A DNA stretch of 64,000 nt from the NCBI GenBank assembly GCA_029207755.1, contig JARCOQ010000002.1:15267156-15331155 (forward strand), given 5' to 3'. This stretch comes from Chamaea fasciata (Eukaryota; Chordata; Aves; Passeriformes; Sylviidae). Positions within the stretch are counted from its first letter, which is position 1; each line of letters begins with the position of its first letter. The translations under genes were made by a program, and so were the position numbers. Of this stretch, positions 26,601 through 41,194 are shown piece by piece. The notes beneath the pieces were generated by a model. That model searched no databases. It saw only the letters and a program-made list of their open reading frames with translations, and was not told the origin of the DNA.

Positions 26601-29600
26601 TTGTCCAAAGTGACATGCCATGGAAAGGGATATGAGCTCTGTGCCTAAAAACGTCCTGCATATGTTTTCTGGTTTATTATAGATATGCATTATGATGCAG
26701 CTGGGTAACACTGGTCATCTGACTTGTATCCCAGTGAGCCCTATAAAACAGAATGTGACTCAAAAAAAAATTAGTAAAAACTTAGGGTTTGTCACAGTCC
26801 TATAGGATTAAATAGGCAAAACATGAGACTCCCAAAGCAAATGTAAGCTTTTAAGATCAAGAATCTTCTTAGCCCTTCAAAGCACATATTGACCATCTGG
26901 TTAAAATCAGTCTGGTGTGCGGTTTGGATCACTCTTATCCAGAGTTCTCCACCTTCTGAATTCAAGAGTGGGGCTTGTTTAATTTCAGTATCTTTGGCAC
27001 AATTCTCATAGATCCTAAAGCCACCTTTATGCATGCCTGCTGGCTGGTTATTCCCCATATCATTCCTAGTTCTTGTGCTTTTCCCCAGTACAGGCTCCTA
27101 CCATTACTGGTATGTCTTGAAAGCAGTGGAAACACGGGGTACAGAAACAGCTCCAAATAGGATAAACCTGTTACAAGTTACTAAACATGGTGGGTTTTTT
27201 CTTGCATCAGGTTGATGTTCTCTAAACCAGGATCTTCTTTACAAGTCACTATTAAAACTACTATTGCTGTATTGCTTGTCTCTTTATATTCAGAAATAGA
27301 TTGTCTACTGTAAACTCAGGGTGTCTTAGCACTGTATTTTAAGAAGTCTACATGCTATTGAAATGTCATATTCTGTAGCTGTATGTAAATGACAACATAT
27401 TTTTACAAAGGCACATGTTGACTCTCACTGAGCAGAAGCTGTTTTGTTCATAATTCCTGACTGTTCACATGACAGATGCATGGTTTCCCAGAGTGGGTAA
27501 GTACTACTCTGAGGAGGACCAGAGCTCAGCTTGAGCTCTGTTCTGGACTGAGAACAAATTTCCAACTCTTGATAACTTCTTTCAGATAATATTTTTTGTT
27601 GATTATAGAAAGGGTACCTCTAGCCTGTATTTTTTGATTCTTTCCATAAAACAAATCACACTCCTTCGAATTTTTTATCCCAGAATAAGTATCTATGTTC
27701 TGCTTTAAAGGAGCTTATTTTTTTTTTTCCCCAAATACATCAGCAAGAATGGAAAGAGGAAAGGTGCACTTTGGAGTAGAATAGGTAGGCAGCTGCAATT
27801 TTGAATTCTATTATGTGTTTTGTGATTATAAAAACACTAAAATCATGTTTTTCAAAAGTATTTAGTGTAATTAAATCCTTACACAGCAGACTCAGCTTTT
27901 TGCAGCATGCCAGAGGGAGAGATTAAGCTTACAATGCTTTTCTGTGGAGCAGGCAAGAAGAATTTCACACAGGGAGGCAGCAGTTCAAGTTGGGTTCAAT
28001 TATACTCACTGAAGCACTATATAAAATATTTGGGTTCCTCTCCCTTGAGTTTATTGCTTGTGACCAGGCTTAATGGGCAAGCAAGATAAAACACAAAGAG
28101 AGAGACATAAAGCTTAGTAATATTTTTCTCTTGAGTCATGAATGTCTATATGCAGAGACATCCACAGGCAGTTTTCAAGACATTCGTTTAAGTGATTGTG
28201 TTGTGAAAGCTGACCTGAGGATGTACGTGGTTTAAAGGCTTTCAGGATCAATCAGTGAAAGTTAGAGGATAGAAATATGAATATTGACAAAGAAGGAGGA
28301 TCAACGTGATAAGCAGAAAAGCTTGATTTTCCCTTTTAAAAGAATCTGTGTGTGGGAGATGTCAGCGAGCACCATAAGCCAGTTTTTACCCCCTTTCTAT
28401 ACTGCATAGATCAAAGAGCTCTGTATCTAATAATAGAATATATAATGGTTCCAAATTACCAGTGACTTCATGAAATGCTACCTTCTAGGGATACATGGTT
28501 TGTGTTCCTAATGGTGCTTTTACTGTAAAAAATGGGTTCATTTTAGACTGTTAATTGTAAACTTATCCTTTAAATCTAACCCTTGCTCTGTTTGGGTAGT
28601 GTAATTGAAGATATTGAAATGAATTCCTCTTGCTTTGTATTTTACACTTAGAATAATGTGTTTTGGAATTTCTGTAGCACGTGTTCATTTGGAGAAGTTT
28701 TATTTTCTTGCATGGGGAACTAGTTTGACTTGTAGATCTATTAAGCAAGGTGAGCAAGATATATACTATTCACAGAGATTTTTATGTTCCTTGACTTAAA
28801 GAGACCTAGCAAGTTTGAAAGTAGCATAAAACCTGAAGCTGACATCTCAATATTTGATCTGCTGTGATCATGACCTGTTAACCTTTAGCTTTAATGGCAC
28901 TATATAATTCTTAAAATTACAGATATACTCTACTATGGGGTTGATGGATGATAAAATTCACTTTGGCTAATCACCTCTCCAGGATGTGTGTTGTTTCTAG
29001 TAGATATTGATCTCCTGTATTTGTTATCTTATATTTTAGAGAGACTTTGGGTTCTGCTGCAGTATGGGGCTTATGTGGATAATTGATTCAGCATCTTGAT
29101 TAGCAGTTGCAGGACGTGGTTTGTGAAAAGGCAAAAGCTTGATTCATGCTGTAGTTCCCATAAAAATAAATTTTAATTTGTACTAAGATTGCTGAATTGA
29201 CCATGATGACCTCATAACTTCTGGTGCTGAGCAGTCAAAAGACAATCCTTACAAGTACAGTGTAGAAAACAGCTGTTAAAGCTGTTTAAGAACTGTTTCA
29301 CTTAGACAGATATTCTTTAAGTAGATGAATAAAATTATATTCTTTAATGCAGAAACTGTCAAAGTGTTTCAGTATTTAAGGGACTAATGTTTTAGTTCTC
29401 TTGTCTCATGCAGCAGTGCCATGCTATGTTCTTATAAGCTGTTTGGTACATCTGAGTATTTAAAATGATGAGCAATATTTATTATGTAGGAAAAATAAAG
29501 TTCAGTAGTAAAATGTTTGCAAGGGATATAGTGACCTGTGATGCTGTGACTCAAGCCTTTGGTGCATGTGTGAAGTTTGTTGAAAGGAATCACTTCTATT

Positions 29601-30103
29601 CTGAATGTTATTCTGGTAAGTGAGCCTGCAGATTTCTTCTCTGTGTAAAGGGCTTTTACAGGATAATCATCAGAAGAAAACACCTTTTAAAAAAGATTAT
29701 TTCTGTTTGAGAATGAGCTAACCAAGTGTGATTGGCTGAATGCTGAGGGATAATGTGGGATCTGGAATTGTGCTGTGGGCTTCTGAAATTACACTTTGGT
29801 GAGAGGGATGTTGCAGCTCTGGGATAATCATAAAGTGTCTTTTAAAGACCTGAAATACTTTAAAGATGGAATTCCATAGTTGAGTTTTGACATCAATTTT
29901 TAAATGCTGATTTAAACTGGAGTTGCAGAGGGTTCGTAAATACATCCTATGAAGGGGTTCCTGGGAGAAGTCAGCAAGGGAAGCTTTAAAAATCTTTACC
30001 TTCTCAGAAAAGGAATCTGGGGCTTTTTGAAGTTTACATGAGCATCTGGATAATTTCACCTTAAATACTTTCCATTCCCCCCTCCCTTTTTTTTCCCCAT
30101 CAG

Positions 30104-30182
30104 ATTTCCTTTATATGCAAAAGGAGGGGAGAAGCTTCAGTTTGAATATGGAGTTTATCTTCTCAACAAAAATATAGCGCAG
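30104..30182 (+). CDS. UVRAG: UVRAG coding exon (probably exon 13), BARA2-like domain
   Basis: The acceptor is ccccatcag after a long pyrimidine tract. The exon has one base plus 26 codons, for about residues 409-435. It contains [20 protein letters not shown], matching UVRAG. The donor is gttggt, which is weaker than the gtaagt or gtatgt used at most other exons here. Downstream is an ATT microsatellite (about 30203-30226). The exon is isolated, with a 16.4 kb intron on the left and a 17.9 kb intron on the right. Confidence 0.95.
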
Positions 30183-30202
30183 GTTGGTACACTTGAGATT
30201 AT

Positions 30203-30226
30203 TTATTATTATTATTATTATTATTT
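30203..30226. repeat. ATT microsatellite
   Basis: A run of about seven to eight ATT units starting 21 bases after the donor of the 30104-30182 exon. Confidence 0.85.
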
Positions 30227-33200
30227 ATATCTATTCTCTGCTTGATGTAAATATGATGTGAGTGTGCATGTGCTGTCTTGTGATGCTGCTCTCTGTGGTG
30301 AAAACCTATGAACTAGGAAAAATGTCCTTGAAAACATAATTTTTACTTACCTTACAGCTTTGTGCTTGAGATTTTCTTCTGTGGTGCTTAGAGAAGGACT
30401 TGCCAGGCAATAATGAACTTTCTCATTTTCAAATAGTACATTCTATAAACTTCACACTGTTTTGAAAACTTGTAAGAAAATACAATATGTGGAAAATATG
30501 AAGTATTGCAAATGTGTGACTTTTATTTAAAAAGTCCTCTAATCAGCCTTACTTCCTTGTTTTTAATGTATTTTAAAAAAACATCCCTTACTCTGAAAAA
30601 TGCAAGAGACTTTGCAAACTTGTATTTGAGATGACAGTAATACCTGAAGCTAACACATTTGGTGTGGAATTCAGAGAATGTTAAGAAAGCTGGTCTGAAA
30701 GAGGCCTGGCTGTTTCAACTGGTATGTGATCCTAGGGCAGGATCAGCTGCTCTTATGCTGTTCCTGGTGATGTTCTGTGAAGAAATGTGTTTGATGCAAG
30801 AACTGCTTAGTTCCAATGCTTGACTGTCTTGGCCACTAAAAACATCTAATTTCTGATATTGAGTCCAAACCTGTCTTGCCTCTGTTTATGTATTATAGTA
30901 ATCTGATCCATTTAAGTCTCTTCCTCTTTGCAAACTTTTATGCATTAAAAAGCCACTTTCTAGCACTTCTCTTGTCTGAAATTCTCCATCTGAATCCATT
31001 TTCCTTGAAATGCAATGCTCAAAGCTGGATACAGTGAGCTACTGTCACTTTCAAAACATTGAGTAGGATGGGAGAAATGCTTCCCAAGTCTTGTCTTTTT
31101 ATTTCCAGTTCACTGGCTTCTAGTAGATTTGTACACTTAAAAGCTTAGCAGCGTAAACCTTATGATTCTGTGCAACCAACAGCCCCAAGTATCTTCTGCA
31201 CAGCAACAAAACAGTCCATTTTGAGTTTGGGCAGGTGACTTGTTTAATTCACATTTTACATGCTGTACCTTGAATGCATTCTTAAAGATGAACTTTTTTG
31301 TTCTTAATCATATTTCTGCTTTATGGTAGCATAAAACCAGAGGTTGAGAACTCAGTCTCAGCTTTATGCTGGCTACATCTGAGCCTATGCCCTATCCAGA
31401 TTACCTAATTAAAATATTGGATAGAACTGTGGTTCTGTTATTATAGGTGAAATCCCATTTTGCCAGCACTTCAGTTGTAGCCATAAACCATTCTTTATTA
31501 CACCCAAAGAGTACTTTCTCTGTATTCACTCATACTTCATCAGCATCCCATTTCCCCAGGATGCTTGTGAGCATATTATACCAGAAAATACCAAGAAATT
31601 TAAATTCCAACAGAAATATGACATTTCTGTTTCTAACGTGTTTAAAATTATTTGAAATTATATTAGTCTTACAGTTTTATTCTTGAAAATCTGACCTTTT
31701 TATGCTTAGTTTCTACCAGTCATGTTTGTTTTTCCAGTTTTCTCTTCCATCACTTTTTTGCTGTTCCTTGCCCCAAATTGAGGTAAAGTTTCTGTGGTTT
31801 TGTTTTTTAAGCTTGGATTGCACTTACCATTTTCCAGATTTGCCCATACGTAGTGTATTTTGGACAATAACCTTTGAAATTACTTAAACGCTAAAATATC
31901 TTAAGACAAAGTTAATCAAGTTCTACTAATCTTGGAAATTCGCTTAGCCAAGCTGTTAATGTGTCTTATACTGTACCTCCTTGTTGGTGGTATTAGTAAT
32001 GGCGGCCAGCTGTTCACACTTGACCTCCAGAGGGAAGATTAATGAGAAAAAGGGATTAATCTTCCCCTCAAATGCTTTGATAGATCTCTCTCTTCATTGC
32101 TATCAAATCTGTGCTTTCCTTAATCTCTGCTTCCTAGTTCATTCTACTTACACTAGTTCATTCTGTAGCTTGTGAGTTGTGATGCTGCTTGCTTTGCCTT
32201 TCGGCCCTTCCTTGTTTTTACCTTATTCTGGAGTTTGCCATTCAGTTATGTGATGCAAGCAAGAAGCTCTATTGTTGTTTCCATCAAAATACTGAATTCT
32301 TTATTGAGCCCAGGGTGGTTGTCTTTTCTGTTAATGTAGTTTGGGTTACTTGACACTTGTGCCTGTAGTATTTTTTTGTAGGAACAGTCACCACTTCACT
32401 TATTTACCTGTTTATCTCTTTGACTTGTCACCTCTGAGTTGCTACCACTCTTGGACCTACTGAAACCTGTCATTCTGACTTCTTGTCCTGTTTCTGAAGG
32501 ACTCTGGGTGGTTGAACACACAGTCACTCACCCATGTTTGCCTTTCAATTTCTTGCAGTTGATTTCCGAAATCACTGGCATGTGTTTAAACTTATAAAAG
32601 TAAATGAAAGCTGTAAGTATTCATTAGTATAAAAAAAGTTTCCAGCTCTACTTGGGGTCATTGGTGCTGGTGCAAGCTGGTCAATGGCCGAACTTCAAAG
32701 TGGTTAATACAACACTAGTGGTTCAGATGTTAATGCTTGAGATTTTATGCTTTTGGATATAAAAACATAATAAAAGTAAATTGGAATTTCTGGGGGTGCT
32801 TCTACTACTTATTTAATCATGTAAGTGTTACTGATGTCCACATAAACTGTTGTAGTCACCTTTGTTTTGATGTTCTTTGTCAAATATTGCTGCTTTTTAT
32901 AGTTCTGCCAAGGGGAAATTCCATTATGAAAGCAGAGCAGGTAGATAATGTGCAGAAATGCATCACAAAACCTCTGCGCTCTGGAGCTGACTTGACCTAA
33001 AAACCCAAGATTGTCTGAATCCTTTGTGTGTTCCTTGGGATGCTGAAACTGTTGTATTTACGTAGCTTTTAGCAGACCTTATGGCTGCTTTCAGAGAAGT
33101 ATCCAGATATGCTTAGTTCTTGTGAATGTGTGAAAAATTAGGTTTGGACAGAGAATGAGCAGCTGCTTCTCCTTTATCTCCAGACCATCACCCAAAGGTG

Positions 33201-34797
33201 TTTACCTTAATTCAGAGAATCAGTCCTCTTTGTCAGGAATAAATGTAAATCAGTTGCTTAATTCCCTCTGTGTGCTGTGGGAAGGTTGGGGGTGCCTGGG
33301 AAGAATAGCGGTGACTTCACTGGAGCATGAAAACAAGAGCCTGGATCTCTGTCATCTCACTTCAATCATTCATTCCAGTTTTGAACACTGTGACAAAAAG
33401 CCCGGAAAAACTCCATCAACTTAAATGTTTTGAAATTATTTGTATAAGCTTCCCTGGTTTCACAGATTTTTATATATATATATAATTTTTTTTTTTCCTT
33501 TTACAATTACCTGGTATTCTGGCAGCAAGGAGAAATGTGAGTATGGAAGAAGTGAGACGGGGTTGATATTAAATAAAATTACTGACATAAAAACTCTTCT
33601 AGAGATAAAGTGGTACTGTTTTGTAAAACAGCAGGATAATAACACTGGAAACCACATCTTGCACTCTGGAGAATTCAACTGGAATTAGAAACATCTTAGT
33701 GCTGGCTTGGTAGAATATTTTTTGAAGAAACTTGCTTTGCTGTTACATTCCAAAGCTGAAACAATGTGTGTTAATTCTGAGAGTTCATAATAACTTCCAT
33801 CTGTACGTGAGCACAAATTATTTCAATACCCATATTTTCTGTTTGTAAAATTGAAACCCTCGCAAAGTTCACAGTGGAGCTTTTTGAGTTGGACAACATT
33901 ATCTAAGGCTGTAAATTACCAGTTAAGATTTCAGCTGTTTGACTCTCACTAGCATGAAAATGTGGGGGTTTTTTTCAAAGAGAGATTAGTCATTTATGTC
34001 AAATAATACCTATCAAAAAATTCACTATCATTGTCAAAGGTGAAGTACAATAGAGTTGCTAAAAATGGGAGTTAATTGCACAGCTCTCCAAAGCATTTGA
34101 CAGTGGGGGAGAATTCGGCGAGTACTAGCCCCATAAACTCTGTAGCTCCTAAGTTGGGGATGTGTATGGAGTATCAGAGGAAGCTGAGGCTTTAGTAAGA
34201 GAAAGAAGTGAACTCTCTTCCTGGTATTCACAGTGGAGTAATTGACATTACAGCATGAAAACTTCTTGTTATGGTGGGTGCATATTAGGAAATCCCTGAA
34301 GCGTGGTGCGGCTTTTTGTGGGTGGTAAGTGGACACAGAACAGGGTCAAAATGGCATCTCTCAGAGTTCTCTTTGTTCCGAACATACAGTGTGGATGGCA
34401 TCCAGTTCTGCTGGGGCACAGACAATAGACCTTGTAGAACTGAGCTCTTACAAGTGCTTGAGCTGTGGTCTTGCTATTCTAGGTTTTTTCATCTCAATTA
34501 TTTAATTAATATTTTTTAACTTTGGAGTGGGGGGTATTGAGAGTGCAGTGGCTTTGAGTTTTGAGTCACAGGCCTGTAGAAAGAAAGCATCTTTATTGCT
34601 GCTTTACTGGCTGTTTTTCTGTCTCTTTCCTTCGTTCCCAGAGCCTTAATTGCATTAGCCTGACTTCAGTGTAGGTTCTTCATTACATATGATGAGTTGA
34701 TCTTAATTTAGTGACCATTCTCCTTGAGGTGAGTGAGTCCCCAGTGAAAACACAGTGTTACTGTGGGAGAACAACTCACCAAAATTGTATACCCAGA

Positions 34798-34993
34798 AAG
34801 ATGAGGGTGGTGAGGCCCTGGCACAGGTTGCTCAGAGAAGCTGTAGCTGCCCATCCCTGGAAGTACCCAAGATCAGGTTGGATGGGGCTTGGAGCAGGCT
34901 GGTCTAGTGGAAGGTGTCCTTGCCCATGGCAGGGGGTTGGAATGAGATGGCTTGAAGGTCCCTTCCAGCCCCAACAATTCTGTGATTCTGTAT
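34798..34993 (+). mobile_element. CR1 LINE 3' fragment
   Basis: Contains ctggcacaggttgctcagag, gatggggcttggagcaggct and ccatggcagggggttggaat, and ends aattctgtgattctg, the CR1 tail motif. Confidence 0.9.
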
Positions 34994-35633
34994 TAAATGA
35001 TTTCTGTCCTGTATTGGCCATTATGTCTAATGCATGCATTTATGATGTTGAGGAGGGCATGTTCATCTTGTTCATCAAAGCTACAATTTCTTTAGGTGTT
35101 TAAGAGGTTGTCTTTTGCATGATACTTGACAGGCATTATTCCTTGTCCAGTTCCAAGATTGCTTGTAGAGGACATAATTTCAATAGAGCTGTAAAGCTGT
35201 TTTCTTTAGGTACCAGTAAGAAGGAAATTTACTGCAGCTGTTTTCTTGCATGTCACACTTAAATTATTTACACTCTTAAGTGTCAAATGATTTGCTATTT
35301 CAGTCAGCCGCTGAAGGACATCAAATAAATTTGGGTTTGATCTTCTGGATTTCTTGTTCTAAGTCTTACCTCAGCTTTACCACAGAACCAGAAGGCAGCT
35401 GTATGACTGTTGTGACACTCCTTTTATTCTTTTGCTATGACCTTGGTCACCATTTCCATCTGGCTTTGTTGGACATGGCCTCAGGAACGGAGGTGTTCTG
35501 GCCTTGTCTAAATTACTGGCTCTTGAAAAGTAGACTTGCAAAACCAGGTGTCAAAGAATTTGGAACATTTTACAACTCTTCGTTTTCCTATAGCCAACCC
35601 AATGAGTGAATGTATCTACTCTTACCTCAGTTC

Positions 35634-35912
35634 ATAGAATCATACAACAATTTGGGTTGGTAGGTAACTTGAAGACCATCTTGTTCCCTAGACCAACACC
35701 TGCCCTACACCAACCCTAGACTAGGTTGTTCCAACACCTTTCCAACCTGGCCTTGCACACTTCCAGGGATGGATCAGCCCCAGCTTCTCTGGGCAACCTG
35801 TGCCAGGGCCTCACCACCTTCTGAGTAAAGAATTTCTTTCTAGTATCTAATCTAAATCTGCCCTCTTTTAGTTTAAATCTCTTCCCCTTTTCCTATCCCT
35901 GTCTGCCCGGGT
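35634..35912 (-). mobile_element. CR1 LINE 3' fragment
   Basis: Antisense CR1 with the tail motif atagaatcata at the left end, then tccaacctggccttgcac and gggcaacctgtgccagg. Confidence 0.88.
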
Positions 35913-37534
35913 AAGAAGTTCATAACTGGTGTTTGTTTGCGGGGTCTCTGCGTATGGTGTCAGACAGCATCACCTTCCAGGCATCACTTCCAGGTTTAGT
36001 GAAACCTGTGAAATTTGTTAACTGTATGAGGTAAAGTTATTTTTTCTTCTGTTCAGCCTGATTGTCGTGCTCAGGATCATTTCACGGGGAAGGCTTCTTA
36101 TCTGCATTTGTTTTGTCAGACTGCTATTGAGTTAGGTTAGACTGATATTCCTATTTGCAATGGCATGACTTGCTCAGCCCTGGCCAAAGAATAGTTCTTT
36201 CATCTGACAGTCATTAGCAACACATGAACTTTGCTATTTAATATGAAAAAAAAAAAAAAATCACTCTGTTGTCAGCTTCCCCAAGGTTCTTTTTCTCATC
36301 AATAGAGTACAGATCCAGGGAAGTAACTGATGTCTAGCCCTCCTCTTGTGTGTCCATGGCCACTGTGTCCACATGGTGGCAGGTGGTATTTGTGTACTTT
36401 GTGTAATCTGCTTGAGAAGCTGAGCAGCCAGTGCTGCTTTCCAGGGAATGCTGCTTTGTGGGTGAGTTGCTTGTCTAATGCACAAAGTAAGTAACATTCA
36501 CAGAACCATAGAAGAAAAGCAAAATACTTGGTATATTGTAGGAGTAGTTAAAGTGCCGTCTTCCTAATACCTGCATGGAATTAAAGTTGAATGCTTATGT
36601 ACTAGTGCTGTATGTAAGAGACTGAACTGAAACTCAGCTGTTGAACATGAAATGAGGCAAGAGGTTCAGTTTCTGGCTCTGTGAGACTATAAAACATGAG
36701 AGAAAATCAGCCCTATAATAGAAACTAATAAACTTTTCCATGGGAAGTTGAACAGCAGAAATGTTAGGCCTAGAAATTTGTTTTGGCAGTAAACACTAAG
36801 GAGCAGAAATGTCTTTAAAAGTTCTATGAGTAGTGGTGTATATGCAGTAATTATGGCCCTTTGAGTGTAGGATACTGTGACTTGCGCACTACATCTTTTA
36901 TAAGGCCTCTAAACTAAGATCATAAAACATACAGTTCAGAAAGAATACACCATCTGAATCCAAGACCAATTCAGCTACATTCGGAAGAGTGTTCTTGAAA
37001 GAGCACAGGTTGAAGCCAGGGTCTAGTCCTTGAAGGTTCAAGCTTTTATTTCAATGTTAAGAGGAAGGGACTGCACCTGAAAAACCACAGAGTACCTTCT
37101 CCTGCTGTGTAGGCTCAAAAGTCCTTGGGAGATGTTTCATTCCTGAAACTTTTCTAGGGTTACAGTGAGCTGATACTTAGCCAGATCATTTAGAATTGGG
37201 GAATTTATATACATTTTTTGCAAACTTTTTGAAAAAACTTTCTTTTTTTCCTTTCCTACTGTCCATGCCAAGACAAAATAGGTTGAAATGAGATTGGATT
37301 AGCTGTAACTCAAGTCCCGGCTTTCATTCAGCTGAAAGCATGCTTATCCTTGTTCACAGGCAAAGGCCAATATTAACTTGCTCTGTGAAGGAGCATATCT
37401 TGGCCGTTCAACCCATACAGATCCCGGCACCTGCAGCCTAAGCCCAGGTGATGCTGGAGGCTCCTGCAGCTCTGGTGGGATGACCAGTGTGGTTGGGTGA
37501 CTGGAGGGATGAAGCACTTCCCATGTGTGGACAG

Positions 37535-37888
37535 GCTGGGAGAGCTTGGGTTTTTCAGCCTGGAGAAGAGACGGCTTTAGGAAGACCTCAGAGCCCCTTC
37601 CAGTGCCTAAAAGGGCTCCAAGACAGCTGAAGAAGGACTTTGGAGAAGAGCCAAAGGAGTGACAGGACAAGGGAGAAGAGCTTCCCACTGCCAGAGGGCA
37701 GGGTCAGATTGGATATTAGGCAGAAATTCTTCCCTGTGAGGGTGGTGAGGCCCTGGCACAGGTTTCCCAGGGAAGCTGTGGCTGCCCCACCCCTGGAAGT
37801 GTTCAAGGCCAGGCTGAGCAGGTCTTGGAGCAATCTGGTCTAGTGGAAGGTATCTAGGCCCGTGGCAGGGAGGTTAGAAGTGAATGAT
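37535..37888 (+). mobile_element. CR1 LINE 3' fragment, young-looking
   Basis: Sense CR1 from gagagcttgggtttttcagcc to ggcagggaggttag. It shares a block of about 141 identical bases (37720-37861) with the copy at 41195-41668. Confidence 0.9.
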
Positions 37889-40800
37889 TTGTACTGTGTA
37901 GCTGTCATCATCTCTGTGCATTAGCTCTTCAGACTGCAAAGTTTCCAAAAAAAATGAGTATGTTTTTAAAATAGAATCAAAATTGAGTAATCAAAAGGCA
38001 AATAGATTCCTGATATAGTTAATCTGACATAAACACGTTGTTTGCCAGCTTCAGCTGCTTTGTACTGTATATAACTTCTATGTTATAAAATTGAAAGAGA
38101 TAGGGAAATGGGAAGTCTATTACCAAGCCCTGGCACAATGTATCAGTGTAGGAAAGAGCTGCAGTGTATAGTTTTACTTAACAAGTAGGGTTGTGTGCAC
38201 TGGAGGCAAAGCTGGACATTCAAATATAAAGTGTTCACATCTATGGAATTCCAAGTCCTGCTTTGTAAGCCTATTTCTTCATTTGGAGCCTTCTCTCTTT
38301 CTGCCAAGTGGCCCATTTCCTAATGGGTAAAAGAAATTATGGGAAAAGGCATCTAATTTCTTGAAATTTCGCTTGCTTTAATGCATAAAAATTCTTGTTA
38401 TCTTTTATTTGCAAGCAAGTGACAAGCTGTGACTTGTGGGGTTTAGATTTTTTTTCTTTGTTTCCATTATTTTCACTTCTCCCTCCACATTCTTTGTTCT
38501 TCCATTGTGTAGTTTAATATGTGTGTTTTGTACTCCTTGGGTCAGGATTTGTGTCATACTTCTGTGCATAAGATTTGACACATCAGGGCACAAAACCTGT
38601 TTTGAAAGCTTTTGGTATGTCAGCTACTTCATTCTTCATCCATAAATGCCTTTCAGGTTTTTTATGTACTGTGATTGAAGTTTAGGATTTTATTCCATTT
38701 GTTTCTCAAAAAATAGAATAGAAGTGTCTGGTATGTATGGACTCATTCACTTTTTGGTCAGTCCAGAATGTTTGGAAATCCAGAGCTTTAAAGTATTTTG
38801 TTTTTCAAGGGACTGGAAATACTAAAGGCTTTATTGCATCTCTCTTTGCTGGACATGTGTGTAATTCATGTGAATATTTGTGAAGTTGATATTGTGTAAT
38901 TAGGAAAAAAACAAGCTCTGCTTCAATTTACCTGAAAACATATGCTTGATGTTTTCAGGAAGACCAGTGCTGAAGTGTCCTTGGTTTAATGCTCTCTGAC
39001 CTCAGCTTTAAAGTTTGAAATATCATCCATCATATCGGAAACCGTTTCCTGTGTTGGTGTGTCTTAGTGCCAAGTGGAGTTCACTGAATGCTGATGTTAC
39101 CCTGATAGGAAGCAAGTCTTTCACCAGTTAAACTGTTCATTCTGTACTCCTCAAGTGAGAGGGCTTCCCATTTGGTTCACAATCTAATCTATTTTTAGAA
39201 GTCACTCTGCTTTGTTCACTGACAGTAACGTAATAGATACCTGGAAAGCAGTTCAGCTGAAGTGCAAGATGTGGCTGGGAGCAGAGAATCCCCAAATCCT
39301 TGTTCCATTTAAGCTCATTGTCATGGGCTGAATCTCTTGCTCTTTCAGTAAAGCTTTCTTGAAGCAAAAGCCTTTTTACCTAAAAGGGCAGGGTTCACAA
39401 ACCTGGTTGAATGAACAGCTCAGTTTCACCCATTTTAAAACAAGGGCTTTCCTGACACAACATGAAAGAGCAAATAGCTGAAAGATTTTGTGTTTACAAT
39501 ATCTAATGGAGTTCATTGTTTGCTCACTGAAATAATTGTGCAGGTTCCTTTCCTGCAACATCTTAAGGTACAGGGTAGAGCTGGACTGATGTCATATGGG
39601 AAAATTGCCTGGTTTTGGTGTGGATTTATTAAAATGTGAAAGTAATGGATAAGTGGAGGAGGAGTGTGTAGCACTATAACCCTGATATTTCGCTGATTTC
39701 CATCCAGGACAAGGTGGGAGAGTTCTCTGTACATACCTGTGTATTCCCTGAGAATATTGCCCTTCTGGTATTCATAGGTTGATACATAGGTAAAAAGCAA
39801 ACTTTGGGTATGCAGAGTTACATTGGGGAGTTAAACACACACAGAAAATATCATGTTTAAAATGGAGGCACAGAATGTTACTTACCTTTCTCCTTTTGAC
39901 TTTTGCACATCTGACCTCTTGTTCTGTGCCTGATGTAATGATTTTTGATACAAAAGGTCAGGATTAATGAAGTCATAAAAAATAAGTGTGCCCATTTCCT
40001 ATAATCCAGTAAACATCAATTAGTGATACTGAACCCTTTTAGAGAAGCTCTGACCTGAACCTGTAAAGGTTATGTGCTCTATAGTTTCATTTTATCAAGC
40101 TATAAATGCAGCAAGACTGCAGTAGACATGGGTTATTTGAGTGCTTCACTGGGAGTGGGGGAAGCTTTTTGGAGGCTAGTAACTGCTCTGTCTTCTAAAT
40201 TGCCTTTTTTAATGTTCTTTTATGAAACAGTTGTGGCATATGAGGTGTACCTTTATGGTCATGTGGGCCCATATATGTTGGTTTTTGTAACAAGCCCAGT
40301 AACTGCTACGTTTTACAGGAACTCTTTACTTACATGATTGGGTATTTCTCCCAGCCTGTCTTTGATAATGGTTCCCCTCACTGGGACACCAGACTGGAAC
40401 CATGAAGGCTAGTGTTTGAGACCTCTCTGAAGGGGTGTTGTGTCTACTCTCAAAAAAGATTTCATAAATATCAGTGAGAGTTCTTGAGGAAATGCAGCTT
40501 TTTGGCTCGTCTAAATGTTTAGTTCTTCAGTGTGTTCTACATGTACTCAAACACATACTCCTATTTCCTTAATTTCTTGAGGTCTATCTCCAATAAACAC
40601 TATTGCTGTGAAACCAAAATCCACTATTAAGTATTGCTGCAGTTTTAAAAATTAGAAGAAAACTGCTTAATAAATGTTTGGCAGAATAGTACAAGTTGCT
40701 ATGCATTTAGAATTGAGGCTGCTGCTATCTTTGAATAAAGATCAGACTTTGTGTTTTGGTGAATGCAAGAGGAAGAAGGAGCTAAATATATGTAATTCGA

Positions 40801-41194
40801 GGACAAATCAAAGATGGTAAAAAGGAATTAAGTCTGTTATCAGATGAGAATATAGTTTCCCTGATCACTTCTGAATCATTCCTGTATGTAGATTTCATGC
40901 ATGAATTTCCCCTGCCTTACAGATGGAAGTGAATTAAAATTCTCCAGGCTGAGAGGAGAGGAAAGGAGACAGGCTGTTCTTGGGGCAGGAAGAACCAGTG
41001 GTGAGAAAAAGTTTGCATCTCAATTTGATGCAGTTTCTGAGAACTGAATCAGCCAGAGCTCTGTGAGGATGTTTTGCTCTAATGTGAAGATTAACTTTTC
41101 TGAACTGTACTAGTGTCTGTCTTGGTCCAGGGACTGTGTAGCATCTCCAATGTTAGTTTTCACTGTTACAGGTCAAAATGAGAGAGTGAAGGGC

